A stretch of 34,650 bases of DNA from Betaproteobacteria bacterium. GTDB lineage: Bacteria; Pseudomonadota; Gammaproteobacteria; Burkholderiales; SG8-39. The notes beneath the pieces were generated by a model, which had not been told where the DNA came from, did no database searches, and was given only the letters and a program-made list of their open reading frames with translations. Within the stretch, counting starts at the first letter, position 1. Every line of letters begins with the position of its first letter. The stretch covers positions 1 to 34,650 of the forward strand of contig JANXUV010000207.1 in assembly GCA_025356085.1 (NCBI GenBank). The letters run 5' to 3'. The position numbers and the translations under genes are program-made. This document shows, piece by piece, positions 34,425 through 34,650 of the stretch.

Positions 34425-34650
34425 GCTTTCGGTGGCTTGATTTCTTCCAGCCGGTCTGTCGCGGGCGGCGGCGCAATCGACAGCGCGGTGATCTCGGCGC
34501 GCAGCGCCGAAGTCATGTCCACCTTGACCGCGTTGAGGGAATCCTTAAGCTGGTCAAGGTTGCGCGCGCCGATGATCGGCGCGGTGATGGCGGGGTGCGC
34601 GCCGACCCAGGCGACCGCGGTGCTGACCGGGTGCAGGCCTTTCTGCCTGC
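34421..34650 (-). CDS. aldo/keto reductase, C-terminal part (truncated by window end)
   Basis: The minus strand from the window edge reads LHPVSTAVAWVGAHPAITAP, IIGARNLDQLKDSLNAV and ends LEEIKPPKA. This is the C-terminal NADPH-binding part of the aldo/keto reductase superfamily (AKR11/YajO-like), where PIIGAR contacts the cofactor. About 75 residues are visible and the active-site Tyr/Lys part lies outside. It was missed in the ORF track because it has no start in the window. It overlaps the SRPBCC stop by four bases (CTAG). Confidence 0.85.
   Translation of the reverse strand, partial: RQKGLHPVSTAVAWVGAHPAITAPIIGARNLDQLKDSLNAVKVDMTSALRAEITALSIAPPPATDRLEEIKPPKA

Overview
The window is a gene-dense, GC-rich piece of a betaproteobacterial chromosome. 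The evidence is the glnE, yhdP, tldD, sucCD, ilvE and waaF complement, a Bug-family (TctC) substrate-binding protein, and a small CHCC zinc-finger gene downstream of ilvE. The codon use and the mix of housekeeping and sulfur-oxidation genes suggest an uncultured Burkholderiales or Nitrosomonadales relative; this is inference. I see no rRNA, tRNA, CRISPR array, insertion sequence, prophage or origin. No stretch longer than 300 bases lacks a gene; the longest true spacers are about 70 to 110 bases.

Left part (1-10089). A truncated RhlE-type helicase runs into the window and converges on a minus-strand operon: ilvE, CHCC zinc finger, waaF, NTF2/SnoaL-like protein, yheT-like hydrolase, phosphomannomutase. 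Its members overlap by four bases at four of five junctions. Divergent from ilvE is a cysteine-free ArsR-type regulator whose start codon lies inside a 7-4-7 palindrome. Three small unrecognised plus-strand proteins follow, two of them membrane proteins. They converge on glnE.

Middle (10090-18951). A 34-base divergent promoter separates glnE from yhdP. yhdP, tldD and a two-subunit class I CoA-transferase-like enzyme are chained by overlaps. Next come a C-terminal remnant of a xanthine-dehydrogenase-family molybdenum subunit and a compact soxXYZA cluster. No soxB lies in the window, and SoxY carries an atypical tail (IAACLEELK instead of GGCGG).

Right part (18952-34650). On the minus strand, glpK is followed by an overlapping PAS-PAS-PAS-GGDEF-EAL protein. 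Divergent from glpK is sucCD, followed in the same frame by a BenE-like transporter with no ordinary start codon. Then comes a large minus-strand ACP / fatty-acyl-AMP-ligase-like / PlsC acyltransferase fusion, divergent from a response regulator with an unusual N-terminal domain. A periplasmic lactonase-like propeller is divergent from a Bug solute-binding protein. The window ends with an N-acyl-D-amino-acid deacylase-like amidohydrolase, a divergent SRPBCC protein and a truncated aldo/keto reductase.

Two signals cut across genes. First, -10 hexamers of the type TAGACT, TAGAAT or TATTCT recur a few bases upstream of start codons that have no Shine-Dalgarno sequence, which suggests leaderless transcripts; two of these sites are symmetric and may fire both ways. 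Second, short low-GC3 patches interrupt otherwise GC3-rich genes such as sucC and the amidohydrolase.
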